Positions 1-12,133 of a DNA stretch of 64,000 nucleotides are shown in pieces (the stretch's first letter is position 1; every line of letters starts with the position of its first letter). Origin of the DNA: Actinomycetes bacterium (lineage in GTDB: Bacteria; Actinomycetota; Actinomycetes; Actinomycetales; Dermatophilaceae); assembly GCA_029778715.1 (NCBI GenBank), contig JAKOPT010000089.1:124001-188000 (forward strand), written 5' to 3'. The position numbers and the translations under genes were made by a program. The notes below the pieces were generated by a model. The model did not search any database, had not been told where the DNA came from, and saw only the letters and a program-made list of their open reading frames with translations.

Positions 1-1640
1 ACGGTGAGGTCGGCCTCGATGCCGCCGTCCTCGGCGAGCCACTGGGTGTAGGTGATCTCGCCGATCGCGCCGTCGACATCGGCCGTGGAGAGCCTGGAGA
101 GCACCCGTCCGGCGTCAGCACCGGTCACCTCGAACTTGGCCATGAACGACATGTCCATGAGGCCCACCGCCTCGCGCACGCACCGGTGCTCGGCTTCCCA
201 GTGCGCGAACCACGGCTGGACACCCCACCCTGGTTCGGCCTGCGCGGGCACCCCGCGCCCGGCATACCAGTCGGCGCTCTCCCAACCGGAGACGTCCCGC
301 AGATAAGCCCCCTGGGCGACCATCCGGTCGAGCACGGGTGAGGCGAAGACCCCGCGCCCGGACGCGAGCTGGATGCCCGGGGTGTGGGCGGCATACACGG
401 TGCCGAGGATTTCGGCGGTGCGGGCCGCGCGATAGGCCAGCGCCAACTGGTGAGCGCGGAAGCGGTCGACGTTGAAGCCCGTGACGTCGACATCGGGGCG
501 CCCGGTGAGGATCCAGTGCGCCATGATCCGCCCCAACCCGCCGCTGGAGAGGATGCCCACGGAGTTGAGCCCGGCGCAGACGAAGTAGCCGCCAATGCTG
601 CCCGACTCCCCCACTGCGGGCGCGAGATCGGGCATGAACGACTCGGGCCCGCAGAAGAAGGTGCGCACGCCGACATCGAGGGTCGCCGGGACCCGAGCCA
701 TCGCCTTCTCGACGAACGGACCCATCCGTTCCCAGTCGGGGGTGATCTCGCCGAAGGAGAAGTCCCGCGGGATGCCGTTCACCCGCCACGGGGCAGCGAC
801 CGGTTCGAAGAGACCGACCATCATGCCGCCCCCCTCCTCGCGGTAATAGCCGTAGGAGGCGGGGTCCTCGAACACCGGGGCGTCCGGGCTCATCCCGTCG
901 AGGTGGTCGGTGATGAGGTAGTAATGCTCGGCGGCCTGGTTGGGGATGACGAGGCCGTTGCGTTCGCCGAGCTCCCGCGCCCACATACCGGCGCAGTTGA
1001 CGACGATGTCGCACTCGATGTCGAGGGTTTCGCCGCGGTATGCCGCCCGCACGCCGGTCGTGCGCTCGCGGGCCCCATCGGGGCGAGTGAGCACCTGCTC
1101 GACGCTGACCCCCTCGACGACCCGCACGCCGAGGTTCTTGGCGCCACGGGCCAAGGACATGGTGAGGTCGACGGGGTTGACCCGCCCGTCGCGGGGGACG
1201 TAGAACCCGGCGAGCAGGTCGTCGGTACGCGCGAGCGGGAAAAGGTCGGCCATCTCGGCCGGACCGATCTCGTGGACCTCCAGGCCGATATGCCGCTGGA
1301 AGGCCGCGACCCGGCGGTACTCCTCGAGGCGATCACGATCGGCCGCGGCCTCGATGAGCCCCACCGGCTTGAACCCGGTCGAGACCCCGGTTTCGGCCTC
1401 GAGGCGGGCGTAGAGATCGCGCGAGTAGAGCCGCATCCGGGTGCTCGTCTCGGAGGTCGACCCGAAGCACGTCATCAAGCCGGCAGCATGCCAGGTGGTG
1501 CCCGAGGTGAGTTTGTCGCGCTCGAGGACAAGGACGTCGCTCTCGCCGGCGTGGGCGAGGTGGTAGGCGATCGAGGTGCCGATCACCCCACCCCCGATGA
1601 TGACGATGCGGGCGCGGCTGGGCAGGGAGGGCAGGCTCAC
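1..1640 (-). CDS. FAD-dependent dimethylglycine/sarcosine dehydrogenase (partial, C-terminus off the window)
   Basis: Reading the minus strand from a GTG at 1638-1640 gives an open frame of 546 codons that runs off the left edge. The N-terminus has a dinucleotide-binding GGGVIG (about residues 16-21) and then GTTWHAAGL (His about 51). In dimethylglycine and sarcosine dehydrogenases that motif carries the His covalently bound to FAD. The last ~100 visible residues begin a GcvT-like aminomethyltransferase domain (folate binding), so the gene is probably the usual ~800-residue two-domain enzyme. It would demethylate dimethylglycine or sarcosine in choline/betaine catabolism and pass one-carbon units to tetrahydrofolate. 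Exact substrate cannot be told. It is divergent from tpl across a 180-bp gap. Confidence 0.85.
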   Translation of the reverse strand, partial: MSLPSLPSRARIVIIGGGVIGTSIAYHLAHAGESDVLVLERDKLTSGTTWHAAGLMTCFGSTSETSTRMRLYSRDLYARLEAETGVSTGFKPVGLIEAAADRDRLEEYRRVAAFQRHIGLEVHEIGPAEMADLFPLARTDDLLAGFYVPRDGRVNPVDLTMSLARGAKNLGVRVVEGVSVEQVLTRPDGARERTTGVRAAYRGETLDIECDIVVNCAGMWARELGERNGLVIPNQAAEHYYLITDHLDGMSPDAPVFEDPASYGYYREEGGGMMVGLFEPVAAPWRVNGIPRDFSFGEITPDWERMGPFVEKAMARVPATLDVGVRTFFCGPESFMPDLAPAVGESGSIGGYFVCAGLNSVGILSSGGLGRIMAHWILTGRPDVDVTGFNVDRFRAHQLALAYRAARTAEILGTVYAAHTPGIQLASGRGVFASPVLDRMVAQGAYLRDVSGWESADWYAGRGVPAQAEPGWGVQPWFAHWEAEHRCVREAVGLMDMSFMAKFEVTGADAGRVLSRLSTADVDGAIGEITYTQWLAEDGGIEADLT

Positions 1641-1796
1641 GCCGCCTACGGTATGCCGTCCCCACCCCACCCCGGGCACGCGGTGGACACTTCGTTCACT
1701 CGCGCCTCCCTGCGCTGGGCGGGTGTGCACTCGTTGCCCACTTCGAACTGGGCGCCTTGCCTATTAATTCGCCATCTTGTTAGGTGATCTGTATAG

Positions 1797-3206
<1,410 letters not shown>

Positions 3207-3209
3207 CGG

Positions 3210-3255
3210 ACATGGTTGAGGGGTATGCCGCGAGCGGCATACCCCTCAACCATGT
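3210..3255. terminator. Bidirectional hairpin terminator built on an inverted GTATGCCG pair
   Basis: A perfect 21-bp inverted repeat (3210-3230 and 3235-3255) with a 4-nt CGAG loop lies between the stops of tpl (3206) and the convergent dehydrogenase (3260). The loop-proximal part of the stem is the dispersed octamer in inverted orientation (GTATGCCG, CGGCATAC). It has no T-tract, as is common in high-GC actinobacteria. Confidence 0.8.
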
Positions 3256-3259
3256 GGGA

Positions 3260-5038
3260 TCAGGCGTAGGTGCGGAAGCCGCGCTTGGTCTTGCGGCCGA
3301 GGTAGCCCGCGGTCACGAGGTGCTCCAGCAGCGGCGAGGGGGCAAAGCCGGGCTCGCGGAACTCGGTGTAGAGCTCGCGCTCGATGGCCAGGGACACGTC
3401 GAGCCCGACGACGTCGAGCAACTCGAACGGACCCATCGGCAGGCTGCAGCCCTTCTTCATCGCGATGTCGATGTCGTCGGCCTCGGCGTAGTGCGCCTCG
3501 AGCATCTTGACCGCGTCGTTGAGGTAGGGGAAGAGCAGCGCGTTGACGATGAACCCGGAGCGGTCACCGCAGGTCACGGCGACCTTGCCGACCTTCGCGC
3601 ACAGGTCCTGGACGGTGGCGAGCACGTCGGGGGCGGTGGCCACGGTGTGGATGACCTCGACGAGCTTCATGATCTGCGCCGGGTTGAAGAAGTGCATCCC
3701 GATGACGTCGCCGGGGCGGCTGGTCACCTTGGCGCAGTCGATGATCGGCAGCGAGGAGGTGGTCGTCGCGAGGATCGCGCCCGGCTTGCAGATCCGGTCG
3801 AGGTCGCGGAACAACTCCTGCTTGAGGTCCAGGCTCTCGGCGATGGCCTCGACGACGATGTCGACATCGGCGAGGTCTTCGCGGGAGAGCGCGCCGGTGA
3901 TCCGGGAGTTGATCGCGTCGGCGGCCTCCTGAGTGAGGCGGCCGCGGTCGATCATCTTGGTCTGCGAGCGCTTGATGTTGTTCAGGACGCCGTCGACCTT
4001 GTCCTGGCCGCGGGCAATGAACTTCACGGCATACCCGGCCTTGGCGAAGACCTCGATGATGCCGGTGGCCATCGTGCCCGAGCCGACGACGCCGACCGAG
4101 GCGATCGGGCGCAAGGAGACGCCCTCGGGAGCCCCACCGGACGGCGTCTGGCCATCGGCGACGACCTCGGAGGAACCGGGCGCGGCATACGTGTAGAAGC
4201 CGCGGCCACTCTTGCGGCCGAGCAGACCCGCGCTCACCATCTGCTTGATGATGGGCCGGGGAGCGTGGAGCCGGTCGCGGCCCTGCTTGTACATCGTGTC
4301 GAGGATTTCGTATGCCGTGTCGAGACCGATGAGGTCGAGCAGCGCGAGCGGGCCCATGGGGTAGCCGCAGCCGAAGCGCATCGCCGCGTCGACGTCCTCA
4401 CGGGTCGCGTAGCGGGTCTCGAACATACTCACCGCGTGGTTGAGGTAGCCGAAGAGGAGGGCGTTGGCGATGAAGCCGGCCTTGTCGCCGACGACGACCG
4501 GCTGCTTGCCGATCCGTTGCGCGAGCGCCTTGACGTCCTCGAACACGTCGTCGGCGGTGATGACGGTGCGGATGACCTCGACGAACTCCAGCACCGGGGC
4601 CGGGTTGAAGAAGTGCATGCCGACGACCCGCTTGGGGTGGTTCGTGGCCACGGCGATCTCGGTGACGGGCAACGAGGACGTGTTGGTGGCGAGGATCGCC
4701 TCCGGGCCGACGATTTCGTCGAGGTGGGAGAAGATTTCCTTCTTGAGTTCCAGGCTCTCGGGGACCGCCTCGATGACGAGTTGGCAGCCCGCCAGCGCGT
4801 CGAAATCGGTGCTGAAGGTCACCCGGGAGTGGAGCGCGTCGTGCTCCTCCTGGGTCATCTTGCCGCGGCTCAGGGCCCGGGCCGTGCTCTTGCCGACCAC
4901 ACCCTTGCCCCGCTCCAGAGCCGCGTCGCTGACTTCGACGGCGACGACGTCGAACCCCTTGCGCGCGAATACTTCGACGATGCCCGCACCCATGGTGCCC
5001 AGGCCGATAACACCTACAGTGCTGAAGTCACGAGTCAT
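3260..5038 (-). CDS. 3-hydroxyacyl-CoA dehydrogenase, two fused copies
   Basis: 592 residues made of two complete copies of the ~285-residue 3-hydroxybutyryl-CoA dehydrogenase fold, joined by a linker of about 25 residues rich in Gly, Ser and Pro. Copy 1 has the Rossmann motif GLGTMG (12-17) and the catalytic His-Glu segment MHFFNPAPVLEFVEV. Copy 2 repeats both, as GSGTMA and MHFFNPAQIMKLVEV, so both halves look catalytically intact. The enzyme should oxidise 3-hydroxyacyl-CoA with NAD(P) in beta-oxidation or polyhydroxybutyrate/butyrate metabolism. Each half ends in the family C-terminal helix pattern (GRKSGRGFYTYA, GRKTKRGFRTYA). ATG 5036-5038 follows AGGA. It stands alone, convergent with tpl. 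Confidence 0.9.
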   Translation of the reverse strand: MTRDFSTVGVIGLGTMGAGIVEVFARKGFDVVAVEVSDAALERGKGVVGKSTARALSRGKMTQEEHDALHSRVTFSTDFDALAGCQLVIEAVPESLELKKEIFSHLDEIVGPEAILATNTSSLPVTEIAVATNHPKRVVGMHFFNPAPVLEFVEVIRTVITADDVFEDVKALAQRIGKQPVVVGDKAGFIANALLFGYLNHAVSMFETRYATREDVDAAMRFGCGYPMGPLALLDLIGLDTAYEILDTMYKQGRDRLHAPRPIIKQMVSAGLLGRKSGRGFYTYAAPGSSEVVADGQTPSGGAPEGVSLRPIASVGVVGSGTMATGIIEVFAKAGYAVKFIARGQDKVDGVLNNIKRSQTKMIDRGRLTQEAADAINSRITGALSREDLADVDIVVEAIAESLDLKQELFRDLDRICKPGAILATTTSSLPIIDCAKVTSRPGDVIGMHFFNPAQIMKLVEVIHTVATAPDVLATVQDLCAKVGKVAVTCGDRSGFIVNALLFPYLNDAVKMLEAHYAEADDIDIAMKKGCSLPMGPFELLDVVGLDVSLAIERELYTEFREPGFAPSPLLEHLVTAGYLGRKTKRGFRTYA

Positions 5039-5127
5039 GTGACGATCCTGTCATCAGCGCGTATGCCGTGCCGAGACTAGGGGGGCGTGACTCTGCCCAC
5101 GCCCGACCCGGACCCCTGCCCATCGCC

Positions 5128-5133
5128 TAGGCT
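5128..5133 (+). promoter_or_regulatory. -10 element of a probable leaderless nucS promoter
   Basis: TAGGCT fits TANNNT and ends 8 nt before the GTG at 5142. No Shine-Dalgarno sequence is visible, so transcription probably starts at or next to the start codon. No clear -35. Confidence 0.5.
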
Positions 5134-5141
5134 TGCCCCTC

Positions 5142-5837
5142 GTGCGAGTGGTGATTGCGTCCTGCAGCGTGGACTACGAGGGGCGCCTGACCGCTCATCT
5201 CCCGCTGGCCACCCGCTTGCTCATGGTCAAGGCCGATGGATCGGTCCTCATCCACTCCGACGGCGGGTCCTACAAGCCCCTCAACTGGATGGCGCCCCCG
5301 TGCGCGATGGCCCAGGTCGATCCCGAGCCCGAGGAGGCCGAGGAGGGGGTTCGCGCGGTCTGGGTGGTGCGGCATACCAAATCCGATGATCGACTGCGGA
5401 TCCGCCTGCACGAGATCCACGCCGATACCAGCCACGACCTCGGGGTCGACCCGGGCTTGGTCAAGGACGGCGTCGAGGCCCACCTGCAGCGGCTCCTCGC
5501 CGAGCACATCACGACCCTCGGCGAGGGCTGGACCCTCTCGCGCCGGGAGTACCTCACCCCGATCGGCCCGGTCGACATCCTCTGCAAGGACGCATCCGGC
5601 GCCACCGTCGCCGTCGAGATCAAAAGGCGCGGCGACATCGACGGCGTGGAGCAACTGACGCGCTATCTCGAGCTCATGAACCGGGACCCGCACCTCGCCC
5701 CGGTCACAGGGGTCTTCGCGGCTCAGGTCATCAAGCCCCAGGCGCGCACCCTCGCCGAAGACCGCGGCATCCGCTGCGTCGTCCTCGACTACGACGAGTT
5801 GCGCGGCATCGACACCTCCGCCCACCGCCTCTTCTAG
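5142..5837 (+). CDS. nucS: Mismatch-specific endonuclease NucS/EndoMS
   Basis: 231 residues from GTG 5142; a TTG at 5133 is an alternative start. NucS is the actinobacterial and archaeal mismatch repair nuclease that replaces MutS/MutL. It cuts both strands at G-T, G-G and T-T mismatches. The N-terminal beta-rich domain carries the family string [11 protein letters not shown] and YKPLNWM. The C-terminal RecB-like nuclease domain shows GPVDIL, VEIKRRG and QLTRYLE, supplying the Asp, Glu, Lys and Gln of the active site. The protein ends in HRLF, which may be the clamp-binding tail (inference). The start choice rests on the TAGGCT -10 box and on mycobacterial homologues beginning near VRLVIA. 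Confidence 0.93.
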   Translation: MRVVIASCSVDYEGRLTAHLPLATRLLMVKADGSVLIHSDGGSYKPLNWMAPPCAMAQVDPEPEEAEEGVRAVWVVRHTKSDDRLRIRLHEIHADTSHDLGVDPGLVKDGVEAHLQRLLAEHITTLGEGWTLSRREYLTPIGPVDILCKDASGATVAVEIKRRGDIDGVEQLTRYLELMNRDPHLAPVTGVFAAQVIKPQARTLAEDRGIRCVVLDYDELRGIDTSAHRLF

Positions 5838-5845
5838 CCCCTTCT

Positions 5846-5911
5846 GTCACCCTTTTCCCGCCTGAACCGTCCACTATCCACATCGCACCCCGACAGTTCC
5901 TGTGCGATGTG
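5846..5911 (-). repeat. Dispersed hairpin repeat, copy A of three
   Basis: In the minus-strand sense this is a 9-bp hairpin (ACATCGCAC/GTGCGATGT, loop 13 nt) followed by a conserved tail containing GGTTCAGGCGGGAAA and ending in GGGTGAC. Related copies are at 21211-21269 and 37057-37123. It lies directly downstream of the nucS stop. Confidence 0.75.
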
Positions 5912-6092
5912 CACCTTGGCGCTGCGAACCCACCCCGTCCCGGCCCCGACGCTGCGCCGCGCGCAGGCGGTCCAGCACTCTGAAGTCCCGTCGGTGCGCA
6001 TCGTGGCCACCCGCCTCGACGCAGCCACGAGCACCACGGGTGGGCTGCCACGCCCTCCCTGATCCGCCCCGGCCAAGTGGAGACGGGTGCGC

Positions 6093-6500
6093 TCAGGTGG
6101 CCAGCAGGGCGTGCGCCGTGCTGACCGCATCGGAAGGGACACCCACCCCGATGAGCGCACGCGCCGGAGGACGAGGGGTCTGCGCCTGCCCGCGGTCATC
6201 GCCGAGCCGGGCGCGCCGCAGCCAGCGCTGCGTGCGCGGGTCGGCATGCAGAACGCGGACCTCGCGATCGCGTCGTCGAGCCCGGCGCAACGCCTCGACG
6301 AGCAGCCCCAGGGCGGTCGGGTCGCCAACGAGGCAGTCCCCCAGGTCGAGCCGGATCGGGCCGTACCCCTCGTCGATGACCCCATGCAGCGCCAGCCGCA
6401 CATCGGCACAGGACCGGGTATCGAGGCGACCGCTCAAGGACACGGTCACCTCACCTGCATCATTGACCCACCCGATGGTCATCGGTCGATCGTCAACCAC
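6093..6500 (-). CDS. STAS-domain protein (anti-sigma factor antagonist-like)
   Basis: 135 residues from GTG 6500. The first ~100 fit the STAS fold: a beta strand VTVSLSGRLDTRSCADV, then PIRLDLGDCLVGDPTALGLLVEALRRA. In SpoIIAA/RsbV proteins the phosphorylated Ser lies in D-S-S-G-L-G. Here the equivalent is D-P-T-A-L-G, so a Thr would be the acceptor, if it is phosphorylated at all. The last ~35 residues are low-complexity (Pro, Arg, Ala). No cognate anti-sigma kinase is adjacent. Its neighbours are nucS (same direction as pduO, divergent from this gene) and a 255-bp gap with repeat A. The role in partner-switching regulation is family inference. Confidence 0.7.
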   Translation of the reverse strand: MVDDRPMTIGWVNDAGEVTVSLSGRLDTRSCADVRLALHGVIDEGYGPIRLDLGDCLVGDPTALGLLVEALRRARRRDREVRVLHADPRTQRWLRRARLGDDRGQAQTPRPPARALIGVGVPSDAVSTAHALLAT

Positions 6501-6647
6501 GGCGCGCCCCCTACTGGCGTCGTCGGTGCTCTGTCAAGTTCCCAGTGTGGCCTCTTTCACAGGAAAGTGTCGTCCGGAACACCCATCTTCCTGGTCACAA
6601 ATGGGTCAAGATCGCTGCGGGGACGGGAGCGGTGAGAGGCTGGTGTC

Positions 6648-7304
6648 ATGGTCAACCTCACCCGCATCTACACGCGCACCGGCGACGATGGCAGCACCGG
6701 CCTGGGCGACTTCGGGCGCACCCGCAAGACCGATGCCCGGCTCGCGGCATACGCCGACGTCAACGAGGCCAATGCGGCGATCGGGGTGGCCATCGCGGCC
6801 GGCGGCCTCGGACCCGAGGTCGAAGCCGTGCTGCGGCGGGTCCAAAATGACCTTTTCGACGTCGGCGCCGACCTCTCCACGCCGCTCAAGGAGACCTACG
6901 AATACCCGCCGTTGCGCGTCAAGGAGGAGTGGATCGACGAACTCGAGGCCGATTGCGACACTTTCAACGCGCGACTCGAAGCCCTTCGCTCGTTCATCCT
7001 TCCCGGAGGAACCCTCGGCAGCGCACATCTGCACGTGGCGACGACGGTGGTGCGGCGCGCCGAACGGTCGACCTGGGCAGCCATCGAGGCCCACGGCACC
7101 GACCCGGGCAACGAGCGCGGCGAGGGTGGGGTCAACGTCGTCTGCGCGGCATACCTCAACCGCCTCTCCGACCTGCTCTTCATCCTGGCCCGGCACGCCA
7201 ACCTGAGCGCCGGCGGCGACGTGCTCTGGCAGCCCGGGGGCGGACGGGAGCGCGCGCCCGAGCGTCCGAAGCGCCGGTCCCGTGGCACCGACGAGGAGGG
7301 CTAG
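6648..7304 (+). CDS. Cob(I)yrinic acid a,c-diamide adenosyltransferase, PduO type
   Basis: 218 residues. The N-terminus IYTRTGDDGSTGLGDFGRTRKTD is the ATP-binding signature of PduO-type adenosyltransferases. VNEANAAIG and the C-terminal CAAYLNRLSDLLFILAR with the Arg-X-X-Asp pattern (NRLSD) complete the active site. It transfers the adenosyl group of ATP to cob(I)alamin, giving adenosylcobalamin. The final ~25 residues are a charged tail (Arg, Lys, Glu). ATG 6648 follows GAGAGG. No cobalamin riboswitch is evident in the 147-bp leader. Its stop codon overlaps the stop of the convergent DUF2550 gene. A homologue near atpC-DUF2550 is usual in actinobacteria. Confidence 0.9.
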   Translation: MVNLTRIYTRTGDDGSTGLGDFGRTRKTDARLAAYADVNEANAAIGVAIAAGGLGPEVEAVLRRVQNDLFDVGADLSTPLKETYEYPPLRVKEEWIDELEADCDTFNARLEALRSFILPGGTLGSAHLHVATTVVRRAERSTWAAIEAHGTDPGNERGEGGVNVVCAAYLNRLSDLLFILARHANLSAGGDVLWQPGGGRERAPERPKRRSRGTDEEG

Positions 7305-7729
7305 ACGACGTTGACGCCCAGACCGGGAGGGGCGCTCTCGTGCCAAGCCCGGATCGCCGTGTAGGTCGACGGGGTGAGGGCCAACTCGGCCCCGGGACGC
7401 CCAGTGGTCACGCACACGGCCTCGGCCAGGCCCGGAATCTCCTCGGTGATCGGCTGTGGCGCACCAAGATCGAGTTCCTGACGGCTCCACGTGTGTTCGG
7501 GGCCCAGCCGTGGGCCACCCACGGAGAACCATTCGAAACGCTCACCACGCAACCGGATCAGACCCAGTCGCCACCGCGGTTCGACGTCGGTGCGCAGCGC
7601 TCCGAGCAGCAGCGGCCGCCCCTGGGCGATGTACCGGCGCCGCAACCAGAGGAACGCCCCTACCGCCACGATGGCCAGCAAAAGGGCGGACAACACCCAC
7701 TCGGCGGTCAGCAGAGCGGTCGAACCCAT
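7301..7729 (-). CDS. DUF2550 family membrane-anchored protein
   Basis: 142 residues with one N-terminal transmembrane helix (about residues 8-28, VLSALLLAIVAVGAFLWL) followed by a basic RRR and a cytoplasmic domain of ~110 residues with GERFEWF and TPSTYTAIRAWHES. The family is found almost always just downstream of atpC in actinobacteria; its function is unknown. It starts 20 bp after atpC and probably shares its transcript. The stop overlaps that of pduO on the other strand. Confidence 0.8.
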   Translation of the reverse strand: MGSTALLTAEWVLSALLLAIVAVGAFLWLRRRYIAQGRPLLLGALRTDVEPRWRLGLIRLRGERFEWFSVGGPRLGPEHTWSRQELDLGAPQPITEEIPGLAEAVCVTTGRPGAELALTPSTYTAIRAWHESAPPGLGVNVV

Positions 7730-7749
7730 CTGCGGCCGCCCCTAGCGAC

Positions 7750-8019
7750 TCACGCGCCCAAAGCGGTCGCGTCGACGTCCTCGGCCACGATCATGACGGT
7801 GTCGTGGTTGACCGACAGGAAGCCGACATCCACGGTCGCCTTGCCGACACCCCCCTCGTGGTGAATCCGGACCTCCCCGGCGCCGAGAATCGCCAGCAAC
7901 GGTTGGTGACCGGGCAGGATGCCAAGGTCCCCGTCGACCGAGCGCGCCGACACCGACGTGGCCTCGCCCTCCCAGACCTTCCGGTCGGCGGCGACGAGTT
8001 CGACCTGCAACCTACTCAC
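7750..8019 (-). CDS. atpC: ATP synthase F1 subunit epsilon
   Basis: 89 residues from GTG 8017-8019, preceded by GGAGGATC. This is the short form of epsilon: the beta-sandwich domain is complete (LQVELVAADRKVWEGEATSVSARSVDGDLGILPGHQPLLA) and the C-terminal helical hairpin is essentially absent, as in several actinobacteria. It sits on the rotor at the gamma foot; without the helical hairpin it cannot make the extended inhibitory conformation (inference). Unlike the usual atpD-atpC junction, it is separated from atpD by 1.65 kb holding a uracil permease and two hairpins, so it probably relies on its own promoter or readthrough. Confidence 0.93.
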   Translation of the reverse strand: MSRLQVELVAADRKVWEGEATSVSARSVDGDLGILPGHQPLLAILGAGEVRIHHEGGVGKATVDVGFLSVNHDTVMIVAEDVDATALGA

Positions 8020-8054
8020 AACGATCCTCCGGTGTTGGCGCCCTACTCGCGTCG

Positions 8055-8060
8055 AGTGTA
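8055..8060 (-). promoter_or_regulatory. Candidate -10 box for atpC
   Basis: On the minus strand TACACT (TANNNT) lies 35 nt upstream of the atpC GTG. It would give atpC a separate promoter downstream of the uraA terminator. No convincing -35, so this is tentative. Confidence 0.35.
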
Positions 8061-8134
8061 TCGGTCCCGGGGGCCGTGGCCGACACCGGAGGGGCGCCTC
8101 TCAACGCCCGTTGAGGGCTCAGTATGCCGCCTCG

Positions 8135-8162
8135 GCGCCCGTTGCGGTTTGCCGCCGGGCGC
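8135..8162 (-). terminator. Hairpin downstream of uraA
   Basis: A 7-bp GC stem (8135-8141 with 8156-8162) and a 14-nt loop lie just past the uraA stop (8169), with a second small stem at about 8099-8114 (CTCAACG/CGTTGAG). No T-tract. Confidence 0.4.
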
Positions 8163-8168
8163 TGCGCC

Positions 8169-9497
8169 TCAGTGGTGGCCGGGGGGCGGCGCGTCGTGGA
8201 TGTCCTCGTCGATGTCGTGCTCGGGGTCGGGCACCGCCTTGGTGGCCTTGTTGATGCCGTTCATGAGGTGGTAGGCGATGAGGGCTGCGGCGGTGCCGAG
8301 CGCGATCCCGGCGAACTGGAGGTCGCCGGCCTTCCACGTGTAGTCGGCGATGCCGATGATGAGGGCGACGGCAGCGGTGAGCAGGTTGACCGGGTTGCCG
8401 AAATCGACCCTGTTCTGCACCCAAATCCGCACGCCGAGCAGCCCGATCATGCCGTAGAGCACCGTGCCCGCACCGCCGAGAACGCCCTGGGGAATGGTGG
8501 CGATCAGCGCCCCGAACTTCGGGGAGAAGGAGAGGAGCAGCGCGGTGCAGGCCGCCACCCAATAGGCCGCGGTCGAGTAGACCTTGGTCGCCGCCATGAC
8601 CCCGATGTTCTCGGCATACGTCGTCGTGCCCGACCCGCCCCCGATTCCGGCCAGCGTCGTGGCGAGACCATCGGCCATGAGCGCCCGCCCGGCCACCGGG
8701 TCGAGGTCGCGGTCGGTCATCGCTGCGACCGATTTCACATGCCCGATGTTCTCCGCGACGAGGACGAGAACGACCGGGACGAAGAGGCCGACGAGGGACA
8801 GATGGAAGGTGGGGCTCTGGAAGTGCGGCAGGCCGATCCAGCCGGCGGCCGACACCTCGTCGAACTTCACTTCATGGCGCAGGACCGCCACGGCATACCC
8901 AACGACCACGCCGAGCAGGATGGCCAGGCGCCCGATGAGGCCGCGCCCGATCACGGTGATGAGCGCGATGGCGACGAGCGTACTCAGAGCGGTCACCGGC
9001 GAGGCGACGAAGTTCGTCTTGGCCGCAGGCGCGAGGTTGAGCCCGATGAGGGCGACGATCGCGCCGGTCACCACCGGCGGCATGAGGATTTGGAGCCACC
9101 GGGTGCCGACGGCCTGGACGATGAGGCCGACGAGGAAAAGGGCGACACCGGCCATGACGACCCCGCCGAGCGCTCCCCCGACCCCGTGGCTCTGCTTGGC
9201 CGCCGCAATGGGCGCGATGAAGGCAAAACTGCTGCCCAGGTAGCTCGGCACCCGGCCCGCGGTGAGGAGCAGGAAGAGCATGGTGCCGATGCCCGAGAAG
9301 AACAGCGTCGTCGCCGGGGGGAAGCCGGTGAGCAGGGGCACGAGGAAGGTTGCGCCGAACATCGCCACGACGTGCTGGGCGCCGATGCCGATCGTCGCCG
9401 GCCAGGACAGCCGCTCCTCCGGGGCCACCACCGCTCCGGGGCGTGGGGCTCTCCCGTCGCCGTGCAGTTTCCAACCGAGACCGAGTGCGTTGGGCAT
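8169..9497 (-). CDS. Uracil/nucleobase:cation symporter (UraA, NCS2 family)
   Basis: 442 residues with about 12-14 hydrophobic segments, the size and pattern of NCS2 permeases. The family motif with the substrate-binding Glu and Asn is GGSGTTTYAENIG, followed by VMAATKVYS. An earlier family helix reads VAENIGHVKSVAAMTDRDL. The E. coli UraA counterpart is GGVPNTTYGENIG, so uracil is the likeliest substrate; xanthine or another base is possible. The C-terminus is an acidic and His-rich tail. It lies between atpD and atpC on the same strand, with hairpins on both sides, an unusual interruption of the ATP synthase operon. Confidence 0.88.
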   Translation of the reverse strand: MPNALGLGWKLHGDGRAPRPGAVVAPEERLSWPATIGIGAQHVVAMFGATFLVPLLTGFPPATTLFFSGIGTMLFLLLTAGRVPSYLGSSFAFIAPIAAAKQSHGVGGALGGVVMAGVALFLVGLIVQAVGTRWLQILMPPVVTGAIVALIGLNLAPAAKTNFVASPVTALSTLVAIALITVIGRGLIGRLAILLGVVVGYAVAVLRHEVKFDEVSAAGWIGLPHFQSPTFHLSLVGLFVPVVLVLVAENIGHVKSVAAMTDRDLDPVAGRALMADGLATTLAGIGGGSGTTTYAENIGVMAATKVYSTAAYWVAACTALLLSFSPKFGALIATIPQGVLGGAGTVLYGMIGLLGVRIWVQNRVDFGNPVNLLTAAVALIIGIADYTWKAGDLQFAGIALGTAAALIAYHLMNGINKATKAVPDPEHDIDEDIHDAPPPGHH

Positions 9498-9575
9498 CGT
9501 GATCCGATCCGCCGCGGGTCACCTCCGCCAGTGACCGACCGCCTTGCAGTATGCCGCAGGGCCCGGTGGGCAGAC

Positions 9576-9620
9576 GACGGCGCCCCACCGCGTGTCGAGA
9601 CACGGGTGGGGCGCCGTCGG
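9576..9620 (-). terminator. Strong hairpin between atpD and uraA
   Basis: 15-bp perfect arms (9576-9590 with 9606-9620) enclose a further 6-bp stem (9592-9597 with 9600-9605), 48 bp beyond the atpD stop. It should end or reduce transcription of the main ATP synthase transcript before uraA and atpC. Confidence 0.7.
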
Positions 9621-9668
9621 CCGCGGACGAGGCCGCCGCCGTGGCGGCCTACGTCCTGGCGGGATCGC

Positions 9669-12046
<2,378 letters not shown>

Positions 12047-12074
12047 ACGTTTCCGCCTTCCTGATTCGTTGGTC

Positions 12075-12131
12075 GTATGCCGTGGGCTGCGGTGCCGCGG
12101 CCCGCCTCACGAGGGCGGGCCCGCGGCATAC
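12075..12131. repeat. Intercistronic hairpin bounded by inverted GTATGCCG octamers
   Basis: GTATGCCG at 12075 and CGGCATAC ending 12131 face each other across a GC hairpin (CCCGCC/GGCGGG) in the atpA-atpG gap. It could stabilise or separate the atpA and atpG parts of the transcript; function is inferred only. Confidence 0.55.
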
Positions 12132-12133
12132 GC

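Noticed and set aside
6501-6647. Cobalamin riboswitch before the PduO gene
   Set aside because: The 147-bp leader is too short and has no B12-box-like sequence.
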